Origin: Apostichopus japonicus
Taxonomy: Eukaryota > Echinodermata > Holothuroidea > Aspidochirotida > Stichopodidae
DNA: 64,000 nt
Assembly (NCBI RefSeq): GCF_037975245.1
Contig: NC_092574.1
Span: forward strand, 1,378,001-1,442,000
Direction of reading: 5' to 3'
In this document: positions 1 through 12,069 of the stretch, piece after piece
Layout: every line of letters starts with the position of its first letter
How positions within the stretch are numbered: the stretch's first letter is position 1
Notes under the pieces: generated by a model
The model's database searches: none
Seen by the model: the letters and a program-made list of their open reading frames with translations, nothing else
What the model was told of the DNA's origin: nothing
Translations under genes and position numbers: made by a program

Positions 1-300
1 ATATTTTTTATACGAATGTATAATTCCTAGTATTTTTAGCTCAACAATTCTGAGAATAATTTTCACTGACTACTTGCCATTTTGCATATTTATAACTTCC
101 CATGTATTTACAATACTGAAGGATGTTTCTGCGAATTGTGAACAGTATACTATTACTCTTTCAGAAGTTATTAATGTCACAATTTGAGAGAACTTTATTG
201 TTTATATGTAAACAGTTTCATAATATCATGCAAACAAATCTTGAATTGATGACATTTAAGGATTAATTATCATTCTTGTACTTTCTCAGCTATTTAAAAA
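1..300. other. AT-rich non-coding DNA
   Basis: No coding region, repeat unit or RNA gene is recognisable in this AT-rich stretch. Confidence 0.5.
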
Positions 301-640
301 GTAAAGATATATAGATAAAGAATGATATGAATATGGGATGAAAAATAACAGTAATATGTGGGATTCATAAAAATAGGGATCATGGGATTAAAAAAGGGAT
401 AATACGAACAAGTGATAAAAAAGGATAAATGGGTTAAGCAAATAATAGGAATATCGGTAATTGAAAGATGAGATGGGATAATATGGTATAACAATTACGA
501 AAGATGATATTATTTATGATGGGAATATGCGATAAACACTCATGGAAATATGGGACAAAAATCAAGAGAAAATGGGATAAAAATCATAGGAATATGGGAT
601 GTAAATAATGGAAATAATGGGATAACAACACATGCTAATA
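301..640. repeat. degenerate GGGAT-rich tandem repeat
   Basis: The words ATGGGATAA and GGAATATGGGAT recur about every 20-35 bases with A-rich spacers. It reads as an old minisatellite. The minus-strand open frame inside it is low complexity and is not taken as a gene. Confidence 0.5.
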
Positions 641-3600
641 TAGGAAGACGAGAAAATAACTGTTGCAAGACTTTAATTATACTGAACGTTAATTATTATT
701 ATTATTATAGTCTGAATAAATGAAAAAGTAAACAAAATTGATATTTCAAGATAACAAGTAAATATGTTGATTTTCACCAGACATTGTCCAATGTTTGAGA
801 ACACAGCTAGTGGGCAGAAAAGTTTCATTAAGAAGATTTTGAGAAAAAAAAACACCATTAAGAGGGAAAAGAGGAATTTTTATGTTGCATGAAGTTTAAA
901 AAGTCAAAAGAAATTTAGCGAAATTTTTAATATCCTTTCTAAATGGGCCAGCTTATTAAGGGCAGGAAAAATTCTGGACGTGTGTTTTAACTTTTACTTT
1001 AACCTTCCCAAGTGACAAAAGAGAGTCGTCGGTATCACCTTATATGAGCAAAGTATAGTAATGCACAAAACTAAAACATAGATGAAAGTATAAATATAGA
1101 CTTACCTTTCAAGTTGAAACTGATATGTCAATTGTCCTGCTGTATCGTCGCCCAGACTCCAGTATCCATTTGGACCAAGAACGTCGAAACTGAGTGATTT
1201 ACCCGCGTAACAACTACTTTATATACATAATCGTAAAAAGAAACTAAAACAAGCTAGTGTATGCTTCTGAATTTTTGTGGTTTGTTTTGTTCTGTTCTCA
1301 GACAGTTTGGTGTTCTATAATAAAGCATATATGTTTTATTGATCAGGTACCCTGTTTTTGTGTAAGGCAATAGATTGAAACAACCAATGAAATTCATGGA
1401 AGCATAATTATGCTGATCGCATGAATTTGCTTTCAGTTTATTTCAATACAAGTACCTGTGTAGGTATCGACATATTTCCATACAATACAGACTGTAGGAT
1501 ATGCTCAGAATAGTGTCCAATTATATGTTGTATAGGCCCCAGATTTGGCTTTTCTGTTTTGTAATTTCGAAGATACATGCACTTCAATTTAACTGAATTT
1601 CACGATCTCAAGAAAATTCCTCTATTATAAAGTTGAAGACTTCAGCAGTGGCTTCAAGTTATTCTTCCACACCGGGCGGAGAGTAATTGACCTCTACATG
1701 CATAACTTGTACATGGTATCCATAGCCTTGCAACTAATTTTGTGTGGAACTTTTAAACTTGATGGCGTGAGTTGTAGTTTAATAAAAGGCAAAATGAAGC
1801 ATGTCTTTGTTGTACCAAAAACTGTTTTCGTTGCTCAATTTGTGAGGAGCTGTAGGTTCTCTCATAGCCAGGGCTCATTTGAGGACATTTTAAGGATTGT
1901 TGATTTCACGATGAAAGCACCCTGGAGTTGCCTGAAGTGGTATTTCGCACACATCATGTGCACTAAAGTTACTGAATATATGACCAGGGACTATTATATA
2001 TGTTATAGTTACGTACGTCCTGCGATTTTCAGTTGGGAGTTTTAAAATTGAGCGCCTTGCACGAGAGCCGTACCGTAAGTAATACTACAATGTATCAATT
2101 TAGCCTTGTATACGGTGAGTACCGTAACGTTTGGCTACGTAGGCCAAGTCTGTCGACCATCGTGAGTAGTCTTACTTTTAGCCAGGGACGCAAAACCTTA
2201 AAGTTGCTTCCTCCTTCATTTTGGGGTAGACTAACCCAAAGTACACTCACTCACAGCTAGGCCTATGAAAAACATAACAAGTTCTTGAATGAATATCTTT
2301 CTTTCTTTTCAAAAACCACAACTTCTTCTCGAAAGAACCCAAATTCTGATCCTTTGCACAGATGATTGAATTTGTTTGAAACAAATAAATCATAACAATC
2401 AAGTACTTTGTTAACAACAATTCCATTACAGAGATTTTCATGCTAAAAATAGTCAATGGTGGTTTCTAAATTTCTTGTGATTTGCTTGATTGAATTAAGA
2501 AACTGTAGTTGTTTATTATGTTCATATTTATTCTTTGTTCTGCCATGTATATATAGAAAACGGTGACGTTGCTTTCTAGAAAGTCGAAATGAAACCGGTG
2601 TCTCTTTGATGCATTTTACCGACTAACAGAACCGACCGTACTTCGATTAACAATAACATTGTAAGCCCCAATTGTCGCAGCAATGAGACAAATATGCAAA
2701 ACATTTGCTTCTCTTTAAATTGTTTATCATGCATGCCTTTACGTTATTGATTATTGAGTCTGTTTCGTTTTGAAACCTTGTTAAATATTCCACGAATGCA
2801 TCGAGGGTCATACAAGAAATACCAAGCAAGTTCAAATGACAAAATATTGCAATAACACTCCCCATCATAACAATTAATATTCATCAGGCGATAATAAGAA
2901 CCATTGTATGCTCTTCGTGGAAGATCGGGTTAGTTTCGTTTTTAGTTTAATTCATAACACGCTGTTGCAAAGGAATTAACAAAAGCCTTTGTTTGTTTGG
3001 TATGTAGTCTACGTGCGATCTACAAATTGAAAGCAGCTTTAACAGATTTCAGGATTTTTCTTATTTGCCATTGTACGTTTTCTACGGATATTGATTTATC
3101 AGCCCTATTTTATTTCAAATTTCGTCTTCTCGTATCAACTAATCTGGCTTCAAGAGTGTTAAATTAATGGAACCTCACTTTTGTATCTATTTGTGCTCAT
3201 CTTTTACTGTCAAAGTATCAAATTATAGAGTTATTTGGCTCTTGATTTTGGTTTTCATACATTTATTTAAATACCATGTCTAGTTCATTTGTGCTGGAGA
3301 AACGTTTTGCCAATGCGTATACAGTGCCTTCATATTGGCACTATTTTGTTCAGGGTTTAGTGCGTCCATATCTTTTTTTATTATTTTTTATATTTTTTTA
3401 CCACGCTTGGTATCTTTATTGGAAACATTCTTGTGCCAATCCGAACATATTAGAGTACAATAAGGTCAGAGACCTTTTACAAGTAATGATAAGTATATAT
3501 AAAAACAATGATGCATCGCAATTAACTGAACAGTATAGTGCAATTACTATATGAGTCTTTTAACTGCTCGTAAGAAATAAAAGCTTTGCTTCTTTGCTTG

Positions 3601-3722
3601 AGTTTTTTCTCAAGTTTAATAGCAAGTTTTAATTTCTATAAAAAATCTCTACATCTCATTTCCGTGTTTGTAATGTTTTTACTGAAGATGAAGTACTTGA
3701 GATGAAAAATTATATGGGTGAT
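641..3722. other. intergenic or intronic DNA without recognised gene
   Basis: Several short open frames occur. A 115-codon frame at 1698-2045 (+) and a 92-codon frame at 3276-3554 (+), the latter with a hydrophobic run near residues 30-50, resemble no family I know and have no clear splice or codon signal. I see no transposon termini here. Treat as non-coding unless transcripts say otherwise. Confidence 0.4.
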
Positions 3723-4409
3723 TCACATGTCGATAAATGGACGATTGTCATTGTCAAACATATGCTTTACCTGCCTAATCCCGTTTTGGAACATTGAGTT
3801 GTAAAATACCATCTTATTGTCAAATTTAATAAACGAATTGTTCCAAATTATCTGTTCACCATAACTGGACTTGGGCGTAATAAAAGAGTGCAATGACCAC
3901 GCATGGCAGACGTTATAAATAAATGCATTATTGCTAATATGAATATCGTCTATTTTATAATTACAGTTTAACAAATGGGATTTGCCGTACTTTTTCAAAT
4001 GAAACTCGAAAAACAGTTTCCAGTAGTTATCGCTACTGTTGTTATATCTGTTCACCCAGGTATACTTAAGACTAGGAATAAAATAATTAATATGTGTGAC
4101 TTTTAGTCCACCTGAACTTATAGTTCCAATCATAGAGGAACGGCGAATTTTTTTCGGTTTCCCACTCCAAATGATGGCATCTAGGTCTTTAATAAACTCA
4201 TGTGGGGGATTTGGAAGAATTTGAAAGAGATAAACCAACTGTGAAAGACCGAGTGTTTTAACAATGGTAACTTTTCCAATTGGAGTAAGGTCCCTCTGCG
4301 ACCAGACACCTAGGCCTATAGTAAACGTTCGAGCCTCGACTAGCTTAGGAGTGAAATTCAAACTAAAAAGGTCTGAACTGTTATTGGTTATTGTGAAATA
4401 TTTGAACAT
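3723..4409 (-). pseudogene. Tx1/L1-like LINE ORF2 fragment (C-terminal of RT)
   Basis: A 228-codon open frame carries the region that follows the reverse transcriptase core in L1/Tx1-type LINE proteins. It shows a W..RDLTPIGKV..VKTL segment near residues 36-52, then L.YLFQ.LPNPP, then an IIW.GK.KKI.RS segment and the GGLK.....F..SLK..W..RY block. A fragment of the same family lies at 43500-43900 on the plus strand. The protein would normally exceed 1000 residues, so this piece lacks the endonuclease and the RT active site. It has no in-frame stop, which suggests a fairly young insertion or luck. It is a transposon remnant, not a host gene. Confidence 0.75.
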
Positions 4410-4784
4410 TTATGAAATGCAGGGTGCTCGGTAAACGTGAATTTTAAGTACTTTGGCTGCTTCAAAAAAACGCTAAAAATTCGTGGAGCTTCCACAGTCT
4501 TTCAGAACTATGGTATCCTAACAATAACCTATTTGCCTGTTGACCTCACAAAGTCTTTGAATGGAATGCCAAATGCAAAAACAAACAAAAAGAATGAAGA
4601 ACTGCAAAACCAAAACTGAAACGAAAAGAATGGAATTAGAACCAGAAAGCCAGTATAAGCTTATTGTTATTCCTTGCCAATTGAGATTATAATCCCAAGC
4701 TTTCATCATTGTTGATTAAATTGATCAGCAAGGTTCTATCACTGACTGTGGACTTACCTGCTATATATGTTAAATTACCATGTT
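4410..4784. other. non-coding spacer
   Basis: Nothing recognisable. Short open frames overlap on both strands without family resemblance. Confidence 0.4.
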
Positions 4785-5110
4785 AACAAGCTATGTTTTT
4801 AGCAAAAATCAACTCAAGCCCTGCCCCCTAACAAATGTGCATAATATCACATTGAACATACATTATCATGTACCCGCTATCTACCAACAACTTCACACAA
4901 AGTATGATTCAATTCTTAAAATGTTTACATTTGACCCTGTGACCTCATTAGTACTCTTGATATGAGCACCAAAATCAATAGGGCTCTTCTACTCACTATG
5001 GCGCATCTATGTACCAAGTATGACTTCAATCCAATTTGTCGTTGTTCAGTTACCGTGCTTACAAGCTATTTGAGTGAAAATCAAGTTAAGCCCCGCCCCC
5101 TAATTAGTGT
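4785..5110. repeat. imperfect duplicated dispersed repeat
   Basis: Two related blocks, near 4785-4835 and 5055-5105, share an ACAAGCTAT start, an AAAATCAA(C/G)T core and a GCCC(T/C)GCCCCCTAA end. Between them are ACAAAGTATGA and ACCAAGTATGA words in a similar context. This is a dispersed repeat of about 270-bp period, present here in roughly two units. No coding function is seen. Confidence 0.5.
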
Positions 5111-5870
5111 TCGACCCATAATCGGTAAGATAATCGGCATCGGGTGTAACGATGAGCCTGTAGGCCCCCTATTAGGGCCAAGCAAGGACGTCCGTAGAAA
5201 TGTTTACATGGGGGGGGGGGGGGGTGATCAGTAGGTCATGTAGGTGTAACACACATTTTTTTCCAAAACATACTCCTAGATCGTCGGAAAAAACACTTCC
5301 CGGGCGTTTCAAGTTGCATTTACACATAGGTTATATTGAGATCTCATGTCTTAGGATTTTGACTTTCAATAATTCAGTTATGCCTTATGGGTCCGTATGC
5401 AATGAACATAACTAGAGAACTGTTGGTTGGGTGAATATGGCCCTCAACACCACGTGTAAATACCCCCCCCCCCCCCACACACACACACACTTCACCATTT
5501 CTCTCCCTTTGTGATGCATCAATTTAACATACTAACATATTTCAATGGGAACCTATGTTTTCTCAATATTTAATCTTTGTTGTGGTTGAAATTCTCCTCT
5601 ATAACTGTTAAGCTATTTGGTAAAACGGCTGTAGTATTTGATATTATATACAAGGGAGACTAATTCTCCATTGGGTACTATTCTCCAGGACAAAATCTTG
5701 TGCTTCCTACTTTATACATTTTTTGATGCAATAATTAACTTCAATTGTTTGAAATGATCCACTGGCACCGTAAAAGCCTTCTAGTTCGAGATGCATTGTC
5801 TGCAGCCACCACATTGTCATCTATCTGATCTCTTGTATTAACATATTTTCATGAGAACCTATGTTTGCTC
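5111..5870. other. spacer with G-run, C/CA runs and a duplicated segment
   Basis: A G homopolymer lies at about 5211-5224 and a C run followed by (CA)n at about 5462-5490. The segment at 5540-5625 (AACCTATGTT...TTAATCTTTG...) is repeated at 5851-5870 plus 8090-8160, where the hAT-like element interrupts it. The unbroken copy here therefore approximates the empty insertion site. Confidence 0.6.
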
Positions 5871-5949
5871 CAGCGACGTAGCCAGGAATTTGAAAGGGGG
5901 GAGCACTTTTTGCGATTGATATGGATTTTCAAAGTTGTAGGCACGACTA

Positions 5950-6045
5950 TCTGAGCGGAGCGCCACCATCGGCTGGCGCGGAGCGTACAAGAAAATTTTT
6001 GGTTTTACAAACCCCCCAGATGGCAGGAAACAGCCCTTCCCGAAT
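5950..6045 (-). repeat. hairpin-containing dispersed repeat, copy 1
   Basis: This holds GCGCCACC...GGCTGGCGC followed by GGAGCGTACAAGAAAATTTT and a ...AGATGGCAGGAAA block. The same module occurs near 10840-10970, 12070-12180, 14560-14670 and 42530-42640. The first part is an imperfect hairpin (GCGCCA/TGGCGC). It lies just inside the terminus of a DNA transposon. Confidence 0.7.
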
Positions 6046-6177
6046 GTTCATTCTGGTTCCCTGGCCTCTTGCTAACTTGAGAAACCTCATTCAATATCAC
6101 TTTTAAACCCAAAAACAAACGAGTTAAAAAAGTACGTAATTCAATAATACATAATGTATTAAAATTAGCAAGGTACA

Positions 6178-7072
6178 CAAGGGCGGCGGAAGCACCTTTA
6201 ATCTGGGGGGGGGGGCACCGAAGTCAAAGGGCACTTTGCAGAAATTCGATTGGACTGTTGCAGCCTGATATTTAGTACCCTTTATAAATCTTATTGTATT
6301 ATCTTATTTGCGTATACACATCACTCCATCAACGCCCCCCACCCCCCCCCCCCCGTCTAAGTAGTCTTACTTTTCAACTTCTGATACTTGTAGGTACAAA
6401 GATAGGCCAGAAATGTCTTTGATACAACCATAGCCAGTAATTATCTTTGATAAAACTGTAGCTAGTAAATGTTTATCGAAAAGGCTGTTTTGGAACTTGG
6501 AACGCCGATCGTGACTACAACAGGCAACAAAGAGCTGCAGCTCTATACATATAAAGTCTGTTAATCAACGATAGGCTTATTTGACTGTGGAATGTTCTCA
6601 ACTGAAATTTATCTGCGTAAACGAGTTCTTAAGTAGATGTTAAAAAACTGACAAGATCGTATCCTAGTCTTTTTCGGCGGGTAGAGTATTGAATGAAACG
6701 GCACGCGATATGAATGACAGCCTAGATGACAGAAGAATAGGTCACCTAATTTAGCCATAATCTTGCTTCGTTCATTTCAATAGTTTTTCCTGTCTAGACT
6801 CTTAAACTCGTCCAGCAAGCTTATGGATTTGAATTATGGGTGTTTTAATAAAAAAGATAACTTGGCCAAAAAAAGTGTAGGCCCGGGCCTACAGTGCTAC
6901 ATACTGGCTACGCCCCTGATAGTTCTAAATTAGGATTAGATCTCTTACTGAAATATCGCTGTTCTAATAAGGTGATCAAGAGTACAAGTTTTATGTAGAA
7001 AAAGGGCACATTTTTAACCTGAGGAAAAGTGGGGGCACTTGCCCCCTGTGCCCCCCGGTTCCGCCGCCCTTG
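6178..7072. mobile_element. hAT-like MITE nested in the outer hAT element
   Basis: The left end is CAAGGGCGGCGGAAGC and the right end, inverted, is CAAGGGCGGCGGAACC. The 8-bp direct repeat AAGGTACA flanks it at 6170-6177 and 7073-7080. At 895 bp without a transposase frame it is a typical non-autonomous element. Its interior (about 6361-6910) is related to DNA just outside its right end (about 7087-7385), so it carries sequence from a paralogue of its host element. Confidence 0.85.
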
Positions 7073-7385
7073 AAGGTACATGTACAGAGTAGACTTACTT
7101 ACTTTTCAACTTCTGATACTTGTAGATGCAAAGATAGTCCAGAAATGTCTTTGATACAACTGTAGCTAGTAAATGTTTAAGTTAGCCTAATAAGAGAAGG
7201 CGAGAGCTATCCGACGATTGCCATCTGATGCAAATTTCTCAAGTGTTTTCTCAACTGAAATATTATCTGCGTAAACGGGTTCTAAACTACATGTTAAAAA
7301 ACTGACATCGGATCCTATAGTCTTTTTCGGCGGGTAGGGTGTTGAATGAAACTATCGTGCTACATACTGGCTACGTCCTGATCAT
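6361..7385. repeat. direct repeat pair inside the nested hAT elements
   Basis: Block one is 6361-6480 plus 6605-6910 and block two is 7087-7175 plus 7262-7385. They share CTTACTTTTCAACTTCTGAT, AAATGTCTTTGATACAAC, TCTTTTTCGGCGGGTAG and CATACTGGCTACG. The first lies in the inner element and the second in the outer one. Confidence 0.75.
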
Positions 7386-8186
7386 ATGATATCATTATCA
7401 GCAGATTTTGTTTCCTGTTTAAATTCTTTTACATGTTCTTTTACATAATATATCAGAAAGACAAACATAGTGCTCTTTTACAAGTTTTCCAGTAGGATGA
7501 TTCCTGTTTATTGTCCAATGTCTGGACTTTAATACATTTGACGAACTTAACTGATGGACAATATAAACTTTCATAGGCCTATTTTGTAATACAGCCAGAA
7601 ATGCAGTGGCCTAAAAACAAATATCGTTATCGCAGTGTATTAGCAGTGTAATAATTATTTATAGGAAGTGCGTATCACGTACGATTGCTAGCTTAGCTTT
7701 ATAACATGCTGTTCGTGCAACAACTTAGGACGACTCATTGAACGAACGTTGTCGACGTTGTTGTGCATACAGTTCGTGACATTCCATAGAGTGCGGTTAG
7801 GCAGGCAATATGTATTTTATTACGCAGTGGCCAACTGTAGGCTTGTAATTGGCTATAAGCTAAATTTAGCTAATTGCATCTGCCAAACTAAGTAAGTAGT
7901 TGAATCAGTAGGCGTGAATGTTACTACGATTACAATCGAGTTAACGGAGCTAACGAGTATTCAAGATCAAAAGAGCACTGACAAAATACCATGCTAAAAA
8001 ACGACAGTATAAAAAAAAAATAGACACTGAAAGGGGGGGGGAGCGGTCGCTCCCCCTGCTCCCCCCCTGGCTACGTCCCTGGTTTGCTCCATATTTAATC
8101 TTTGTTGTGGTTGAAATTCTCTTCTATAAATGTTAAGCCTATTTGGAAAAACCTGTATCCACATCTGCCATACTATATACTTTAGT

Positions 8187-8219
8187 AGTTAATATTATTT
8201 ATTATTATTATATTATATG
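8187..8219. repeat. (TAT)n/(ATT)n microsatellite
   Basis: A short TAT/ATT-rich run abuts the 3' end of the minus-strand RTE-like fragment. RTE-type LINEs often end in short tandem repeats, so this may be its tail. Confidence 0.5.
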
Positions 8220-8665
8220 GTTCCTTGTCCCTTCGAGGCTCTGGATGCCATGGTTCGCCACTTCGTTCTATCCTCCGCTGTTCGTGCCAGATCGTGTAGG
8301 CTTTTTCCTTTCCAATTCCGGATGTCTGCCAACGACGTGTTCCTTGGTCTTCCTCTTTTCCTTTTGCTCCCCACCTTCCCTTCAATGAGTTGTTTCTGAA
8401 GCCCATTCGATCGCAAGATGTGGCCCATATACTGCATCTTTCTGTTTTTCAGCTCTGATAGTAGCTTCCTCTCTTCGCTCACCCTGTTAAGTACCTCCTC
8501 ATTGCTCATCCTGTCTTTGTATAACACTTTCAGCATCTTTCTATACAGCCACATCTCGAAGGCTTCGATCTTATTTTTATTTTCTGTCTCTTTAGAGAGT
8601 GTCCATGTCTCTGAAGCATACAGCAGGGTTGAAAGGACGTAACATCTCACCATTCTTTTCCTCAA
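8213..8665 (-). pseudogene. RTE-like LINE ORF2 C-terminal fragment
   Basis: A 150-codon frame shows the post-RT region typical of RTE-type elements: YVLSTLLYASETWTLS near residues 9-24, then EAFEMWLYRKMLKV, then a basic KRKRGRPR segment and W...S..DL...A.DR.KW near the end. The reverse transcriptase active site is absent. An abutting TAT-rich tail supports a 5'-truncated insertion. It contributes no host function. Confidence 0.75.
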
Positions 8666-8960
8666 GAAGCAGTTATATGGTCACAGATTCACAGTTAACA
8701 CCATGAAGACAGAGATCCCGGTTGGAGAACACTTTAACCTTCCCAACCATACCATTAATGACATGTCCCCTACAGGAGATTGAATCCTTAGGTAGCCGCC
8801 CTGACCTAGTACGACTCAGCAGAGAGATAGACTGTGGATGCAATCACTTTGCACCATTCAACCTCATGAGCTCAACATTCAGGAAGGACATGACTAACTT
8901 TTCTTCTGTTTCGCCCCCTCCATATCCCCTTGTTCCCCCACCCCCCCCCCCCCGCCCCAC
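8666..8960 (+). pseudogene. possible C-terminal remnant of an RT/GIY-YIG-type retroelement
   Basis: Conceptual translation gives PVGEHFNLPNHTINDMS, followed after broken frames by a segment like WMQSL..I.PH.LN. That order resembles the C-terminus of retroelement proteins with a GIY-YIG-type region, where VG.HFN..GH....M is common. Stops and frameshifts interrupt it, and it ends in a C-rich run (8938-8953). The assignment is from memory of the family pattern only. Confidence 0.35.
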
Positions 8961-9915
8961 GTCACTCCTCTTATAGCTCTCTTCCACCCTTTTTTCTCCA
9001 CACCTTTCTGTCTTCGTCCTCTAGTTTATTCCCTCTACCCTTAACCCTTTAATTCTCACTTTGCCCCTCCACTGGGTGTATGGGCGGCCATTTGGGCAAA
9101 AAAATACAACGATGAAACAAGAGACAAACAGACATGAACAAAGACGAAAAGGAACAATAATAAGAATGAAGTGCATTATAGATAGACTGAAAGGATATAG
9201 AGATGACACATTCTAAACAAAAAAAAGAAGAATTAAACAGACCAAAATGAAGAAAATTAACATGATCATACAGATAATAATAATAAGAAAAAGATGCACC
9301 AAATGAAAACTGACTAAGCAACCAAATTAAACTATAGCAAGCCATCGGTATATATCATAAGCGAACTAAATGAAAGTTCACCCCAATGATTGAAAGTTTT
9401 CCCCATAAATCAAAACGAACGTACGTTGTTACTGAATTAAAACGAACAGCGGGCGAAATCAAAACAAACAGAGGGCGATATACTAAGCACGCCTCATAGA
9501 TCATTTTATAGGAACGCCCTCAGTTCACCGCAACGGTGCGACTCGAACCGGATATTGCTGCATAGAAAGTTTGTGTCTTAGTGTTTATCATCAGGCCCAT
9601 ATGTATTTGGTCACGGCATGGAGGTAAAACAGATTTACCTCCATGGTCACGGTTACAAGGCCTGTTTGTGATAATCAGTATGGCAGTGTCCCTCGTCAAA
9701 CTCGTCTGCCTCTGCACCGGTTAAAAATTCTCTTGCGGGCACAATGACAATAGGGCGATTAGCCCACACAGTTCACTTACATTGTGAACCACGGTGCAGC
9801 GTGGTTGGAAGTGTCGTGCTTACAAGATGTCGTAACTACATTTCGTAATATAACACGGTCAAGGAAAACCAAAACAGCGGCATCTATCCATTTAGTTCAT
9901 ATATAGGCGTTCGTT
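8961..9915. other. DNA-transposon-like region, left inverted terminus
   Basis: The segment at 9078-9112 (TGGGCGGCCATTTGGGC, then an A run and TACAACG) recurs inverted at about 12283-12318. No transposase frame was found. Short open frames are low complexity. Confidence 0.4.
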
Positions 9916-10120
9916 CGTTTCGCGTGAACGTTCGTTTTGATTTCGTTCGAATGTCATGTTGATTATGTTACATCTTCGTTTTTTATGGTGGCGCTTGTTC
10001 TTTTTGTTCTGAGCACTTTTTCGTTTCGCGTGTATAAGCGTTCGTTTTGATTTCGTTCGAATGTTCTTTTGCTTACAATACATCTTCGTTTTTATGGAGG
10101 CGATTGATCTCTTTCTTCTG
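9916..10120. repeat. two-unit tandem duplication, period about 106 bp
   Basis: Unit one starts at 9916 and unit two at 10022. Both run CGTTTCGCGTG..., then GTTCGTTTTGATTTCGTTCG, then ACATCTTCGTTTTT and ATGG(T/A)GGCG. The units differ by substitutions and small indels. Confidence 0.75.
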
Positions 10121-10316
10121 ACAAGTGGATCGATTTTGACTTCTCGATGCTCCTTGTTTGTCCTTCGGTTGCACGTTTTTGATGTTTCGCTAAATGATTG
10201 TCTTTTTATTTTTATTTCTCTTTTTAAGTGTGCCTTACAAAATGTTTACGATGGCATTACTTATCAGGCGCGTATCCAGGGGGGGGGGGGGGTGTTGGAG
10301 GAGCGCGCCCCCCGGG

Positions 10317-10443
10317 TAAGGAAAAGAGGAGAGAAAAAAAGAGAAGAAAAAAGGGAAAAGGAGGGGGGAAAATGAAAAGGAGGAGAGGAAGGAAGGGAAA
10401 AGAAAAAGAAAAAAGAGAGAAAAAGGAGAAAAGGAGGGAGTAG
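10317..10443. repeat. long polypurine tract
   Basis: About 125 bases are almost entirely A and G on the plus strand, with a single T noted near 10374. Open frames on either strand here are low complexity and are not genes. Such tracts can form triplex (H-) DNA; that is established for the class, not shown here. Confidence 0.8.
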
Positions 10444-10839
10444 AAGATAGCCAAGACCTCGGGAAGAGAAAGAGGAACAGTCATAGTTAAAGCGCTGATC
10501 CCTATTATATACACAGGGTAGCCAGTGACAGATCAAGGATTACGGAGGGGACGTGCGCCTCACCCTACCCCTTACACCGACAACTCCATTTTTGACGTTT
10601 CCATTTTTCCTCTCTCACTAATGTATCTATATAAATACTATATACGGTCTATCATAACACGTGTGTGTGTATGGACGCCTTAAACAATTGTACAATTGTG
10701 CTATATGGAACCAACTGTGGCTGTTCTTGAACTCGACCGAGTCGTCGGGGAACATGACGTATTTCGGGAAGGGGGCGACCGCCCCCACCCCGAGCAAATT
10801 TTCTTTATGACATCGCTAGTAATATCAAAATAGACAATG

Positions 10840-10970
10840 CTTAGATGCAACTTACAAGGCCTGGGAAGTGTCATTTCCAGCAATATGGGAGGCATTTTCG
10901 GCCAAAATTTTTATTGTACGCTTCGCGCCAACTCATGGTGGCGCTTCGCTTAGATAGTTTGCCAACAGGC
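10840..10970 (+). repeat. hairpin-containing dispersed repeat, copy 2
   Basis: The module runs from a GGCCTGGGAAGTG block to TTGTACGCTTCGCGCCAAC and GGTGGCGCTTCGCTTAGATA. It is in the opposite orientation to copies 1 and 4. Confidence 0.7.
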
Positions 10971-11004
10971 TTCGCCCCACCCTTGGCAATTACTCGCTAC
11001 ACGC

Positions 11005-11215
11005 CTGTTCGAATTTGTAAAGCAAAGAGCAGATATAACATCATATCAGTGAGCATTGAAATGCATGTTCCACGATGAACAGCCTCAAAAACTGTCTATG
11101 TGTGTAGTCAAAGGCGTAGGAGCCCAATTGGATTTGGGGGCTGTAATGACTTGCCCGAAGAAAAAGCCAAAATTTTTTTGCGCGCGTTCAACATATCGAT
11201 GCCAATATCATATAA
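11005..11215. repeat. dispersed repeats shared with 39283-39365 and 23835-23960
   Basis: Positions 11005-11090 (TTCGAATTTGTAAAGCAAA, CAGATATAACATCATAT) match 39283-39365 in the same orientation. Positions 11104-11215 (GGCGTAGGAGCCCAATT, GGGGGCTGTAATGACTTGCC) match 23835-23960 in inverted orientation. Confidence 0.65.
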
Positions 11216-12069
11216 GCAAGCATCTGTCATTACATTGCATGGCATCGTCTACCGCACGGTCCGTCAAAGTTCCACAGTATACCGCCGGATGCTAATGTAA
11301 ACAACCAAATGTCTTATGTAGATGGAGAAAAACCATACAGATCCATTTATGTCAAAACTCTCTTTTACAAAGGTAATGTCGGCCAAGCTTACAACTTTAT
11401 TTTAATTACCAAGGAGATCATTTTTAAGCTATTCATTGCTATTTATTTTTCTTTCAGTAGTTCCCTAAAAAAATGGGAAAAAATTGGGTTGCGGGGGGGG
11501 GGGGGGGCTGCAGCCCCCGCCTCCTACGGGACCTTCGCCTATGTGTGTAGTGTTCGCTTTCGATATACCTCATATCGGAAATATCTGCTATTTTTCATTT
11601 CCGAAACCAAGTTTTATAATAGCCATTATAAGAGGTTGCAATATTTCTACACCAATAAATTAACTGTGTCGGAATTTTCCAAAATTTCTTCACCAACATT
11701 CTTCATCATACTTTCCTCTACTCGTCCAATTTTCACCTGTAAGTTAGGGGTTCAAGGAGGTTTTTCTATATTGGTTGTCCATAGATTGAATTTTCTGCAA
11801 CATTATGGGTATGTTTTCAAGTGATTTTATTCACGAGAAATGGGAATTTTCAAATTCTCAACAAATAATGGGCTTAAAACCTTGAAAATTGGGGCTTTCG
11901 GATATTGTGGGCCGTGACGTAGCATCACCTACAAAAGCAATGATCCATAGGACATGCAATCACGTCGAACATGAAGTGTGACTGGTGACAATCTTCAAAA
12001 AGGTTATGGATGGAAAAAAACTTTTGGGAAATACTTGGTTCTCAGGCAAAAGTCTACATCTGGTTGCTC

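Larger units (their letters stand above)
5871..8081. mobile_element. hAT-like non-autonomous DNA transposon (outer)
   Basis: The left end CAGCGACGTAGCCAGG matches the inverted right end CAGGGACGTAGCCAGG with one mismatch. Both sides carry the 8-bp direct repeat GTTTGCTC (5863-5870 and 8082-8089), the size made by hAT transposases. No transposase frame is seen in the 2.2 kb, so it is non-autonomous. It contains a second hAT-like element at 6178-7072. A near copy of the unoccupied target is at about 5550-5600. G and C runs sit just inside both ends. Confidence 0.85.

Noticed and set aside
3276-3554. Small membrane protein
   Set aside because: One hydrophobic stretch in an AT-rich frame is expected by chance; no supporting splice or family signal.
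10257-10536. Open frames on both strands across the purine tract
   Set aside because: They are low-complexity Arg/Lys/Glu or Phe/Leu/Ser runs produced by the polypurine DNA.
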